DNA from: Rhabdothermincola sp037478855
Lineage (GTDB): Bacteria > Actinomycetota > Acidimicrobiia > Acidimicrobiales > Acidimicrobilacustridaceae
Assembly: GCA_037478855.1 (NCBI GenBank)
Contig: JBBFLY010000002.1
Coordinates: forward strand, 1-64,000
Direction of reading: 5' to 3'
Length of the DNA stretch: 64,000 nt
In this document: in pieces, positions 8,284 to 15,840 of the stretch
Layout of the letters: every line of letters starts with the position of its first letter
Position numbering within the stretch: the first letter of the stretch is position 1
Notes under the pieces: generated by a model
Told to the model about the DNA's origin: nothing
Seen by the model: only the letters and a program-made list of their open reading frames with translations
The model's database searches: none
Made by a program: the position numbers and the translations under genes

Positions 8284-9039
8284 TCAGAAGATCGTGTACC
8301 CGCCGTCGACCACCAGGCAGTCGCCGGTGTGGAAGGTGTGGCGGGGGTCGGCGAGGAAGACCGCTGCGGGTCCGAGATCGTCGGGGGTGGCCCAGCGACG
8401 AACCGGAGTGCGCCGGATCGTGTTCTCGACGAACTTCGTGTTTGCGGTCATCGGTTCGAGCATGTCGGTCGCCGTCCAGCCCGGCAGGATCGTGTTGCAG
8501 CGGATGCGGTGTCGAGCCAGCTCCACCGCCAGGCCACGCATCACCGCCACCAGCGCAGCCTTGCTGCCCGCGTAGTGCTGCATGGCGGGAGCGCCGTGAA
8601 TCGCCGAAGTGGACGACACGGCCACCAGCGAGCCGCCCTCGCCACGGGCGACGAGGTGCCGGGCGGCCTCCCGCAGGCACAAGAACGCGCCGTCGAGGTT
8701 GACCGCGGTGACCCGGTGCCACTCGTCGAGCGACATCTCGGTGAAGGGCGACCACCCGCCGATGCCGGCGTTGGCAAACAATGAGTCGACCTTGCCGAAG
8801 TGCTCGACGGTGGCGGCGAAGGCGTCGACCACCTGGGCCTCGTCGGCGACGTCGCAACGCAGGGCAAGCACCCGGCGGCCGCTGCGCTCGAGCTCGGCCC
8901 GGGCCTCGGCGTTGCGGGTCTCGTTGCGGCCCCAGATGGCCACGTCCGCGCCCGCTTCGGCCAGGGCTCTGGCCATGCCGAGACCGATGCCCCGGTTCCC
9001 ACCCGTGACCACGACGACCAGTCCGTCGAGCTCGAACAT
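8284..9039 (-). CDS. Short-chain dehydrogenase/reductase (SDR)
   Basis: The 251-residue protein starts MFELDGLVVVVTGGNRGIG with the glycine-rich cofactor loop. It has NAGIG in the middle, VSSTSAIHG with the catalytic Ser, and YAGSKAA with Tyr and Lys. The C-terminus DCLVVDGGYT is typical of the FabG-like classical SDRs. WGRNETR after the second strand suggests NADP(H). The frame runs upstream to 9102, but the ATG at 9039 matches the family N-terminus. The substrate is unknown. It is convergent with the tRNA gene. Confidence 0.88.
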   Translation of the reverse strand: MFELDGLVVVVTGGNRGIGLGMARALAEAGADVAIWGRNETRNAEARAELERSGRRVLALRCDVADEAQVVDAFAATVEHFGKVDSLFANAGIGGWSPFTEMSLDEWHRVTAVNLDGAFLCLREAARHLVARGEGGSLVAVSSTSAIHGAPAMQHYAGSKAALVAVMRGLAVELARHRIRCNTILPGWTATDMLEPMTANTKFVENTIRRTPVRRWATPDDLGPAAVFLADPRHTFHTGDCLVVDGGYTIF

Positions 9040-9159
9040 GGCGTCGACACTACGGCCTGAGCCGGATCCGCCGTGACCACGCCGGGATCGACGCACCCGC
9101 ACCCGGCGTTGCCGGAGCCCGACCCCACCGGCGACGCCCCGCCACGGTCGCCGAGGCGG

Positions 9160-9723
9160 TCAGCGGAGCGCGTCGACGAGCAGCGCGACGCCGAACACGG
9201 CGAACAGCACCGACGCCGCGATGCGCACCAGCCGCCGGGGAAGCCGGTCCCCGAGGACGCTGCCGACGCCCACCGCCAACGCGCCCGAAGCGGTGATGCC
9301 CGCGGTGGCCCCGGCCCAGGTGAGCAGCGGCGCGTCGCGCGCCGCGAGGGTGGCGGTGGCGAGCATGGTCTTGTCGCCGAGCTCCGCCAGCACCATCGAG
9401 CCGACGATGGCGAGCAGCACCGATCGTCCACGGGGCTGAGGCTGGTCCTCGTCGGCCTCGTCGTCATCGCTGCGAAGGGTCCAGATCGCGAACCCGAAGA
9501 AGACGAGAGCGGCAGCGATCGAGATCGCAGTGGTCGGCAGCGCCGCTCCCAGCAACCCGCCGACGAGCACCGAGACACCGTTGGTGATGGCGTAGGCGAT
9601 GGTGATGCCCGCCAGCACGGTCAGGGTGTGGTAGCGGGCCGCAAGGCTCATGGCGACCAACTGGGTCTTGTCGCCCAGCTCAGCGACGAACACGACAGCG
9701 AAGGCGACGAGGAAGGCGTCCAC
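9160..9723 (-). CDS. GDT1/TMEM165 family (UPF0016) cation transporter
   Basis: The 187-residue membrane protein has two homologous halves, each with the signature ELGDKT (VAELGDKTQLVAM and LAELGDKTMLATA). About six hydrophobic helices are separated by an acidic cytoplasmic loop (DDDEADEDQP). Members exchange Ca2+ or Mn2+ for protons; the bacterial ones export manganese. The gene stands alone, divergent from the region to its right. I looked for a yybP-ykoY manganese riboswitch upstream and did not recognise one. Confidence 0.92.
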   Translation of the reverse strand: MDAFLVAFAVVFVAELGDKTQLVAMSLAARYHTLTVLAGITIAYAITNGVSVLVGGLLGAALPTTAISIAAALVFFGFAIWTLRSDDDEADEDQPQPRGRSVLLAIVGSMVLAELGDKTMLATATLAARDAPLLTWAGATAGITASGALAVGVGSVLGDRLPRRLVRIAASVLFAVFGVALLVDALR

Positions 9724-9743
9724 GGTGGGTTGGTCAGGGTCCA

Positions 9744-9776
9744 GGTGAGCGAGAGCGGGGTGTGGGTGAGCGAGAG
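9744..9776. repeat. 12-bp direct repeat upstream of the GDT1 gene
   Basis: GGTGAGCGAGAG occurs at 9744-9755 and 9765-9776, with starts 21 bp apart, i.e. two helical turns. It lies 21-53 bp upstream of the GDT1 start codon. Phased direct repeats near a start codon can be binding sites, but no regulator is known. Confidence 0.4.
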
Positions 9777-9905
9777 ACGGACGGCGGGTCGGACGTGGAG
9801 GCTATTCGGTGGCACCAGGGGGCCAGAACCCGTGGCAGCACTCCGGTCTCCACACCTCCCGGCGCCGTGAGGGCATCCGGGTCGTACCTGCCGCACCGCT
9901 CCACC

Positions 9906-10545
9906 ATGAGCGACCCTCAGCAGGCCTCCAGCTCGCGGCTACCCCAAGGGAACCCGCCCCCTCTCGTACCAGCCACGTCGCCACCATGACCGGGAGTGGA
10001 CCGAGTCCGAGCCGGACCTGCTGGGCAGCGTGCGCCATGCCGCCGCCGGTGACGACCCGCTGCCACTCCTGGCGCTCGCCAGCTCCCTGCTCGCCGCCGT
10101 CGAACCCACATGGGACCAACCCGTTCGAGCGGTCGACATGCTCCTCGTCGACTGGCTCCCCCGCAAGGTCGTCGCCAGCGCCAGCTACCTGCGAAAGGCT
10201 CCCGAGCTGCTGCGGGCGTTCGTGCGGTTCTGCCACGCCGAGCGCCACATCCCCTCCCCGCTCACCGACGAGACCCTTCAGGCCGTCGACGCTGGGAACC
10301 CGGGTACCAGCGCACGATCCGCGCTCCTCGACCAACGACCGGGGAGGTTGACGCAGAAGGCCCTGCTCGCGCACTTCGGGCTCACGGGCAGCATCTCGCA
10401 ACGGGCGGGCACACTGCTCAAAGCCGAGGGCTTCCCGACGTCCGCCCACGAGCTCACGCTCGGCTCGCCCGACGACCTCGTGTCCGCTCGCCGGCGCGCC
10501 ATCCTCGACACCCGCGAGCGGTTCGCGCCGCAGTGGCTCAACCCG
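9906..10545 (+). pseudogene. Probable decayed gene for an actinobacterial hypothetical protein
   Basis: The frame from 9910 reads as convincing protein with strong GC at third codon positions: DREWTESEPDLLGS, LPLLALASSLLAAVEP, then DWLPRKVVASASYLRKAPEL and AFVRFCHAERHIPSPLTDET up to about 10545. It resembles the C-terminal part of actinobacterial proteins of unknown function that I cannot name with certainty. The frame has no ATG. The only nearby ATG (9906) is in another frame and stops at 9987-9989. The coding frame also has no stop of its own and runs to 11142 through the antisense of the TetR gene. I read this as a gene that has lost both ends by frameshifts; a start at GTG 10030 and a convergent overlap is the alternative. 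Confidence 0.45.
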
Positions 10546-11155
10546 GCCGGGCTTCGACCACCGCCACCGCGGCCCGCTCGAGCTCACGTCGCACCCGACC
10601 GACCGGCACACCGCGCCCGAGCGCCTCGCTGGCCGCCCGCAGAAGCCCCACCACTAGCTGCGCGATCAGCGACGGATCCCGCCGCGACCGCCCGCCAGCC
10701 GAGACCTGCAGCGCATCGGCCACGATCGGCTCCACCGTCGCGTACAGGCGCCGATGCTCCTCGACCACCGCCTCGAGCACCTCGGGTTCGAGGTCGCCGA
10801 AGCTGGATGCGATCGCCGCGAAGAGCTGGTGGTCAGGCTCCTGTAGGTAGTCGAGCTGCAGCCGCAGCCAACGTCTCAGGCGGTCCTGCGGCTCCGCATC
10901 CGACTCGGCGATCGCCCGGCTGCGCTCGACCAGCACGGCGTTCTCGCGCCGCAGCCAGGCCAGCAGGATGTGGTCCTTGTCGGGGAAGTACCGGTACAGG
11001 GAGCTGCGGGCCAGGCCGACCCGCTCGGCGATGTCGGCCATCGTCACCGCGGCGAACCCACGCTCGGCGAACAGCTCGGTCGCGGCGCGCACCACCGCCG
11101 CTTCCTGCTGCGCCACGTGCGCGGCGATGGTCGGCCCGGTGATGCGAGGCACCAC
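10538..11155 (-). CDS. TetR family transcriptional regulator
   Basis: The 205-residue protein has an N-terminal TetR helix-turn-helix: AATELFAERGFAAVTMADIAERVG followed by LARSSLYRYFPDKDHI. The helical C-terminal part would bind a ligand and dimerise. It is the last gene of the unit permease-ATPase-tetR, starting 9 nt after the ATPase stop. It is therefore a good candidate to repress that unit through the palindrome at 12971-12997. Confidence 0.9.
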   Translation of the reverse strand: MVPRITGPTIAAHVAQQEAAVVRAATELFAERGFAAVTMADIAERVGLARSSLYRYFPDKDHILLAWLRRENAVLVERSRAIAESDAEPQDRLRRWLRLQLDYLQEPDHQLFAAIASSFGDLEPEVLEAVVEEHRRLYATVEPIVADALQVSAGGRSRRDPSLIAQLVVGLLRAASEALGRGVPVGRVRRELERAAVAVVEARPG

Positions 11156-11164
11156 GTCCCTCCG

Positions 11165-11863
11165 TCAAGGTGTGGGCTGGGCTGTCACGTCGTGGAGCCG
11201 ATGGTCGCGCAGTTCGAGTCGCCGGTCGGCCAGGTCGAGCTGGGCCGGGTCGTGGAGCACCACCAGGGTGGCCACGTCGCGGGCCCGGGTCTCCTGCGCG
11301 AGCGCCTCCATGATCTGGCGCGACCGCTCGGGGTCGAGCGCGGCGGTGGGCTCGTCCGCGAGCACCACCGATGGCTGCCCCATGAGGGCCCGACCGATGG
11401 CCACCCGCTGACGCTCCCCACCCGAGAGCTGCGAGGGCAGGTGGTGCAGGCGGTCACCGAGGCCGAGCTCACCGAGCAGCTCGCGGGCCCGGCTTCGCGC
11501 CGCACGGTCGAGCCGACCGTGGATGTGCGCCACCAGCTCGAGCTGCTCGACCGCTCGCAGCGACGGGAACAGCTGGGGGCTCTGGTGGACGAAGGCCACG
11601 TGATCGCGTCGCACACGGGTGCGTTGCCTGGGGTTGAGCGCCGCAGTGGGCTCACCTGCGATCAGCACCTCACCCCGAGATGGCCGCCGCAGCAGACCGG
11701 CAACCGAGAGCAGGGTCGACTTGCCGGAACCCGACCGACCGGTGACCACGACCAGCTGGCCGCGCTCGAGTGCGAGGTCGACGCCGTCGAGGATCGTGAG
11801 GATCTCATCGCCGTCGTGCACCTCGACGCCGACATGCTTGAGCTCCAACGGGCGAGCGCTCAT
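11165..11863 (-). CDS. ABC transporter ATP-binding protein (MacB/LolD/DevA-like)
   Basis: The 232-residue ATPase has Walker A GRSGSGKS, a Q-loop region (FVHQSPQLFPSL), signature LSGGERQRVAIGRAL and Walker B VVLADEPTAALD. The TAALDP version and the short length place it with the ATPases that serve FtsX-like permeases. These power mechanical export or lipoprotein/peptide extrusion rather than import. It starts 2 nt after the permease stop, so the two are translationally linked. No membrane-fusion partner is encoded next to it. Confidence 0.92.
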   Translation of the reverse strand: MSARPLELKHVGVEVHDGDEILTILDGVDLALERGQLVVVTGRSGSGKSTLLSVAGLLRRPSRGEVLIAGEPTAALNPRQRTRVRRDHVAFVHQSPQLFPSLRAVEQLELVAHIHGRLDRAARSRARELLGELGLGDRLHHLPSQLSGGERQRVAIGRALMGQPSVVLADEPTAALDPERSRQIMEALAQETRARDVATLVVLHDPAQLDLADRRLELRDHRLHDVTAQPTP

Positions 11864-11865
11864 GT

Positions 11866-12960
11866 TCAGGCCTCCACCGAGAGCGAGATGGCCGGATCGA
11901 TCTGGGTCAGTCGCCGCAACGCCACCAGGCTCCCCGCCATGCCGACCACGGCGAGCGCCACCGACGACTGGATCACCGAGCCGGCCTCCAAACTGAAGGG
12001 CGCGTCGTCGCCGACCAGGCTGCCGAGGAGGAGCCCGACGAACGTCCCCACCAGGATCGAGGCGGCGAGCACCACTGCGAGCTGGCCGAGCGCATCGCGC
12101 ACCACGTAGAGGTTCGACGCCCCCATCGCTTTGAGCAGGCCGATCTGACGGGTCCGCTGGACGGTCCAGACCGTGAAGAACGCCCCGACCACCAGGGCGG
12201 AGATCACCAGCAGGAACCCGCGGATCAGCGTCATGGTCGCGGTCTCGGCGGTGTAGCCCGGCGACCCGTTGAACGCCGCGACCTTGGTGACCGTCTCGGT
12301 GCCGGCCTCGGCGTCGAGGGCGGCCAGATCGACCGGGCCGTCAACCTGGAGGGCCAACGCGGAGAACCGTCCCCGAGCGTCCCGGCCGTAGACCAGCTCC
12401 TGCCAGGTATCCAGGCTCGTGTAGGCGATGGGCACGTGCCCGTAGGTGCCTGCGAAGGTGAAGCCGATCACGGGCAGCGCCTGGTCGGTGCCGAGGATCT
12501 CGAGCTGGTCGCCGATCTCCACCTCGCCGCGGAGGCGCTCGCTCAGCACCAACCCCCCGTCGAGCGGGAGCTGGCCGCGGTCGGACTCGGCCGACGCGGA
12601 CTCCGCTGCGAGGAAGCCCCCGGGATCCACCCCGAACAGCGCCAGGTCCACGCTGGTGCCCGAGCCGGAGGCGGCGTTGACGAACGACACCCCGATCGGT
12701 GTGGCTCGCAGGTTCGGGACACCCTGGAAGACCCGCAGCTCCTGCGGCCCGAGCACCGAGCGGCTGAACGAGCTCTCGGCTCCCCGCTGGAAGGTCAGGT
12801 GGGAGACCGGCAGCGCCCGCAGGCCCGAGATGCCATCGTCCACCAGCCCGGTGGCGAGCCCCGAAAGCAGGGTGGACATCAGCGCCACCAGGGCGATCAC
12901 CGAACCGATCAACACGAAACGGCCTCTCGCCACCCGCAGATCCCGCAGGGCCAGGAACAC
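11866..12960 (-). CDS. ABC transporter permease, FtsX/MacB-like
   Basis: The 364-residue protein has the MacB/FtsX topology: one N-terminal transmembrane helix (FVLIGSVIALVALMSTLLSG), a large extracytoplasmic domain of about 210 residues, and three C-terminal helices (FLLVISALVVGAFFTVW, LGQLAVVLAASILVGTFVGLL, and the last near SVALAVVGMAGSLVAL). QRTRQIGLLKAMGA before the second cytoplasmic loop is the classic coupling motif. The start is GTG with GAGGAG 9 nt upstream. It is the first gene of the permease-ATPase-tetR unit. The substrate is unknown. Confidence 0.9.
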   Translation of the reverse strand: MFLALRDLRVARGRFVLIGSVIALVALMSTLLSGLATGLVDDGISGLRALPVSHLTFQRGAESSFSRSVLGPQELRVFQGVPNLRATPIGVSFVNAASGSGTSVDLALFGVDPGGFLAAESASAESDRGQLPLDGGLVLSERLRGEVEIGDQLEILGTDQALPVIGFTFAGTYGHVPIAYTSLDTWQELVYGRDARGRFSALALQVDGPVDLAALDAEAGTETVTKVAAFNGSPGYTAETATMTLIRGFLLVISALVVGAFFTVWTVQRTRQIGLLKAMGASNLYVVRDALGQLAVVLAASILVGTFVGLLLGSLVGDDAPFSLEAGSVIQSSVALAVVGMAGSLVALRRLTQIDPAISLSVEA

Positions 12961-12970
12961 TGGTCACTCC

Positions 12971-12997
12971 TCGTTGTCGACGTGGTGTCGACAACGA
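12971..12997. promoter_or_regulatory. Probable TetR operator palindrome
   Basis: Perfect 11-bp arms TCGTTGTCGAC and GTCGACAACGA flank a 5-bp centre (GTGGT). The site lies 11-37 bp upstream of the permease start codon and overlaps the predicted -10 box. A second, 8-bp palindrome TGTCGACA (13009-13016) sits in the promoter spacer and repeats the core. Size and symmetry fit a TetR dimer, and the tetR gene is in the same unit, so autoregulation is inferred. Confidence 0.7.
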
Positions 12998-13023
12998 TAT
13001 CAACGCCGTGTCGACATCAACAA
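12994..13023 (-). promoter_or_regulatory. Candidate promoter of the permease-ATPase-tetR unit
   Basis: On the minus strand TTGTTG (13018-13023) and TATCGT (12994-12999) are separated by 18 bp. The -10 box fits the actinobacterial TANNNT form. The overlapping palindromes would block polymerase binding. No experimental support. Confidence 0.5.
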
Positions 13024-13060
13024 CGGCTCGAGGCTCCTGGACCCTCGAGGTCGGCGACTG

Positions 13061-13976
13061 CTAGCGGTCGACGTCAGCAGCGCGCACCGTCCACCGGGGT
13101 GCCAGCGCGGCGACCGCGACCAGGATCGACACGAGCAGGTAGGCCAGCCAGCGCGACGAGGACAACTGGGCCCAGTCGGCGAGCTCACGGGCGTTGGTGA
13201 ACAGGAGCAGCGCACCGACCGCGAGCCCCATCGCCCGGGCCGGGATGAACCGGATCGCCAGCGCGGCCACCGGNNNNNNNNNNCACCGGAGCCGCGAGGA
13301 CCCCGCCGGCGAGCATCGCGAGGAGCACGCCGAGATCGAGCCCGCCGCCTCCCAAGGCGCCGAGCAGGGACCCGGCCGACACCGCGGCCACCGCCACCTC
13401 TGCGGTGTTCACCGAACCCACCGCGAACCGGGGAGTCAGCCCACGCTGCAACAGGAACGGGGTGACGACCGGCCCCCAGGCCCCGATCAACCCGTTCGTG
13501 ACACCGCCGGACGCGGCGACCACCCCGACGCCGCGCTGGTCGAACGACGGCATCTGCTCAGGGTCGTGCTCGAAGTCGTCAACGCCCTCTCGTGGGGCGT
13601 CGGCGTCGGGTAGCGGACGGCTGAAGCGCAGCAGGATGCGCAGTCCGACGAGCACCAGCATCGCGGCGAGGATCGGGCGAAGGGTGTCGCCATCGACGTT
13701 GGCGAGCACCGTGACCCCCAGCACCGCACCGAGGCAGCCCGAGAGCGCCAGCCGGGCCACCAGTCGGTGGTCGATGTTGCGGAAGCGCCAGTGCGACACA
13801 GCCGCCGCCACCCCGGTCGCCACCTTCGCCAGGTTCACCGTGGTGGAGGTGGCCGCCGGCGAGAGCCCGGTGCCGAGCAGGATGGTCGATGAGGTCGGCC
13901 CGAAACCCATACCCAGGGCCCCGTCGACGAACGACGCCGCGAAGCCGGCCAGTGCCACGACGAGCAGCTCATCCAT
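13061..13976 (-). CDS. TauE/SafE family anion exporter, interrupted by an assembly gap
   Basis: The protein starts MDELLVVALAGFAASFVDGALGMGFG. It has two halves of about four hydrophobic helices each, with SPAATSTTVNLAKVATG in the first and ASGGVTNGLIGAWGPVVTP in the second, as in TauE/SafE exporters of sulfite or other organosulfur anions. Ten Ns at 13274-13283 shift the frame, and the last 69 codons (from GTG GCC GCG at about 13267) are in another frame. If the 6-bp sequence CACCGG on both sides of the Ns is treated as one copy, the frame is restored through GVLAAPVAALAIRF, giving 299 residues and an ordinary C-terminus. So the gene is probably intact. Confidence 0.82.
13274..13283. other. 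Assembly gap (10 N)
   Basis: Ten Ns join two contig ends inside the TauE/SafE gene. CACCGG ends the left flank (13268-13273) and begins the right flank (13284-13289). Merging the two copies restores the reading frame, so the true gap is probably a 6-bp overlap and no sequence is missing. Confidence 0.85.
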
Positions 13977-13984
13977 GGGCGGGC

Positions 13985-14014
13985 ACGGTAGCCTTTTCCT
14001 ACCAAGTTGGTCAA
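13985..14014 (-). promoter_or_regulatory. Candidate near-leaderless promoter and operator of the TauE/SafE gene
   Basis: On the minus strand TTGACC (14009-14014) and TACCGT (13985-13990) are separated by 18 bp. Transcription would begin about 7 bp further on, essentially at the ATG at 13976, so the mRNA would have no or almost no leader. An 11-bp palindrome ACCAAGTTGGT (14001-14011) overlaps the -35 box and spacer and could be a repressor site. The region is AT-rich compared with its surroundings. Confidence 0.5.
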
Positions 14015-14037
14015 CAAAGTCTTTTTGATGGGAAAAG

Positions 14038-14052
14038 CGGTCGGCACGACCG
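14038..14052. promoter_or_regulatory. Inverted repeat upstream of the solute-binding protein gene
   Basis: CGGTCG and CGACCG arms are separated by GCA, about 90 bp upstream of the binding-protein start. It may be an operator for the plus-strand gene, or simply a chance GC palindrome. I could not find convincing promoter hexamers next to it. Confidence 0.3.
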
Positions 14053-14142
14053 ACACCCCCAACAGGCGGTCGAAGACGAGCTCCCCGAACCCTCCACACC
14101 ATGCGATGATGCTGCAAGCTCACACTGGGCGAGGGGGAAACC

Positions 14143-15819
14143 ATGGGGACTGGCCGGTACCAGCACCGCCTCACGTTCGTCGCGCTCGCCGCGATCGCAC
14201 TGGTGCTCGCCGCATGCGGTGAGAGCTCCCGCAACGGCACCACCGCCACCCTGGAAGCCGGCTCCGATGTCACCCTCGCAGCCGACAGTCCCCCGCACCG
14301 CGGCGGAACCCTCCGCTACGCCCTGGCCAGCGAGTCCGACGGGTGGAACCCGACCGTCAACCGCTGGGCCGGAGACGGCACCCAGGTGGGCCTCACGATC
14401 TTCGACGCGCTCGCCGCGTACGACGCCGACGGCACCGCCGTGCCCTACCTCGCCGAGGCCTTCATCCCGAACACCGACTTCACCGAGTGGACGATCAGGT
14501 TGCGGCCCGGCGTGCGATTCCACAACGGCCAGCCTCTCGACGCTGCCGCAGTGGTGCGAGCCATCAAGGCGCACCAACGGTCGCCACTGACCGCTCGCGC
14601 GATCGCGCCCGTCGAGACGGCCACGGCGGTCGATCCGCAGACGGTGGTCATCACCATGCGTGAGCCGTGGTCGTCGTTTCCCGTGGTCCTGACCGGACAG
14701 GCCGGTGCCGTGCCGGCACCGGCACAGCTCGACGACCCAGACGGCAGCCGCCGACCCATCGGCGCCGGCCCGTTCCGATTCGTCTCCTGGACCCCCGACA
14801 AGGAGCTCGTCGTCGAACGGAACCCCGACTACTGGCAGCGTGACCAGAACGGCGAGCCGCTCCCCTACCTCGATCGCATCGTCTTCCGGCCGATCACCGA
14901 CGACTCCCAGCGGGCCAACGCGCTCGAGACCGGTGACATCGACATGACCTGGACCAGCGCGGCTTCCTCGATCACGCGCTACCGGGCCCTGGCGGGTGAG
15001 GGACGCATCCAACTCGTCGAGCAGCGCAGGCAGAGCGAGGTCTCCTTCGTGATGCTCAACCTCGCCAGTCCGCCCTTCGCCAACCTCCACGCCCGCAAGG
15101 CGATCGCCCACGCCACCAACTCCCGGGCGTGGGTCGACGTGATCGCTCAGGGAGTGACCGAGCCGGCCTACACCCTGTTCCGACCCACCTCCCGGTGGCA
15201 CAGCGACATCACCAAGCCGGCGTTCGACCTCGACGCCGCTCGCTCCGAGGTGGCCGCCTACCAGGCCGAGACCGGCCAGCCGCTGTCGTTCACCCTCTCG
15301 GTGGGCGGGACGCCTCTGGCCAGAACGCAGGGCGAGTTCCTCGAGGCCGCCTGGGAGCAGACCGGCATGCGGGTCGACATCAGGCAGGTGGAGGCCTCCA
15401 CCTACATCCTCGACGGCGTGCTCGGGAACTACCAGGCGATCCTCTGGGGGCAGTTCGGCTCGCCCGATCCCGACTACGAACAGGTGTGGTGGCTGTCGGA
15501 GACCGCGGCACCGATCGGCTCGATCAGCCTGAACTTCCCGCGCCACACCGATCCGGCCACCGACGCGGCCCTGGCGCGGGCCCGCTCGACCCAGGACTTC
15601 GCCGAGCGCAAGGCCGCATACGACGAGGTTCAGCGGCGCTTCGCCGAGAACCTCCCGTACATCTGGCTCGATTACACCCAGCCGGTCATCGCCGCGTCGA
15701 CGAAGGTGCGGGGCATCACCAACGGCCCGTTGCCCGATGGGCGAGCGTCCTGGCCGATGGGTGGACCGGGCAGCTTCTCGATGGTGACGCGCCTCACCCA
15801 GGTGTGGCTCACCGGCTGA
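14143..15819 (+). CDS. ABC transporter substrate-binding lipoprotein, family 5 (oligopeptide/nickel type)
   Basis: The 558-residue protein begins with a signal peptide and lipobox (ALVLAAC, Cys at about residue 25). The mature part matches the DppA/OppA family: GGTLRYALASESDGWNP at the start, EWTIRLRPGVRFHNGQPLDAAAVVRAI, and GAGPFRFVSW. It should deliver oligopeptides or similar ligands to an inner-membrane ABC permease. No matching permease or ATPase genes lie nearby, so it is an orphan here. The ATG is preceded by GAGGGGG. It is convergent with metF. Confidence 0.92.
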   Translation: MGTGRYQHRLTFVALAAIALVLAACGESSRNGTTATLEAGSDVTLAADSPPHRGGTLRYALASESDGWNPTVNRWAGDGTQVGLTIFDALAAYDADGTAVPYLAEAFIPNTDFTEWTIRLRPGVRFHNGQPLDAAAVVRAIKAHQRSPLTARAIAPVETATAVDPQTVVITMREPWSSFPVVLTGQAGAVPAPAQLDDPDGSRRPIGAGPFRFVSWTPDKELVVERNPDYWQRDQNGEPLPYLDRIVFRPITDDSQRANALETGDIDMTWTSAASSITRYRALAGEGRIQLVEQRRQSEVSFVMLNLASPPFANLHARKAIAHATNSRAWVDVIAQGVTEPAYTLFRPTSRWHSDITKPAFDLDAARSEVAAYQAETGQPLSFTLSVGGTPLARTQGEFLEAAWEQTGMRVDIRQVEASTYILDGVLGNYQAILWGQFGSPDPDYEQVWWLSETAAPIGSISLNFPRHTDPATDAALARARSTQDFAERKAAYDEVQRRFAENLPYIWLDYTQPVIAASTKVRGITNGPLPDGRASWPMGGPGSFSMVTRLTQVWLTG

Positions 15820-15840
15820 ACGACGCCATCGGGCGGGCGC

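Noticed and set aside
9724..9905. A yybP-ykoY manganese riboswitch upstream of the GDT1 gene
   Set aside because: I could not find the conserved three-way junction bases; only a 12-bp direct repeat is visible.
9802..10611. A 269-codon minus-strand open frame opposite the 9.9-10.5 kb region
   Set aside because: Its Gly/Arg/Val/Glu-rich composition is typical of antisense frames in GC-rich DNA, and the plus strand here has the better coding pattern.
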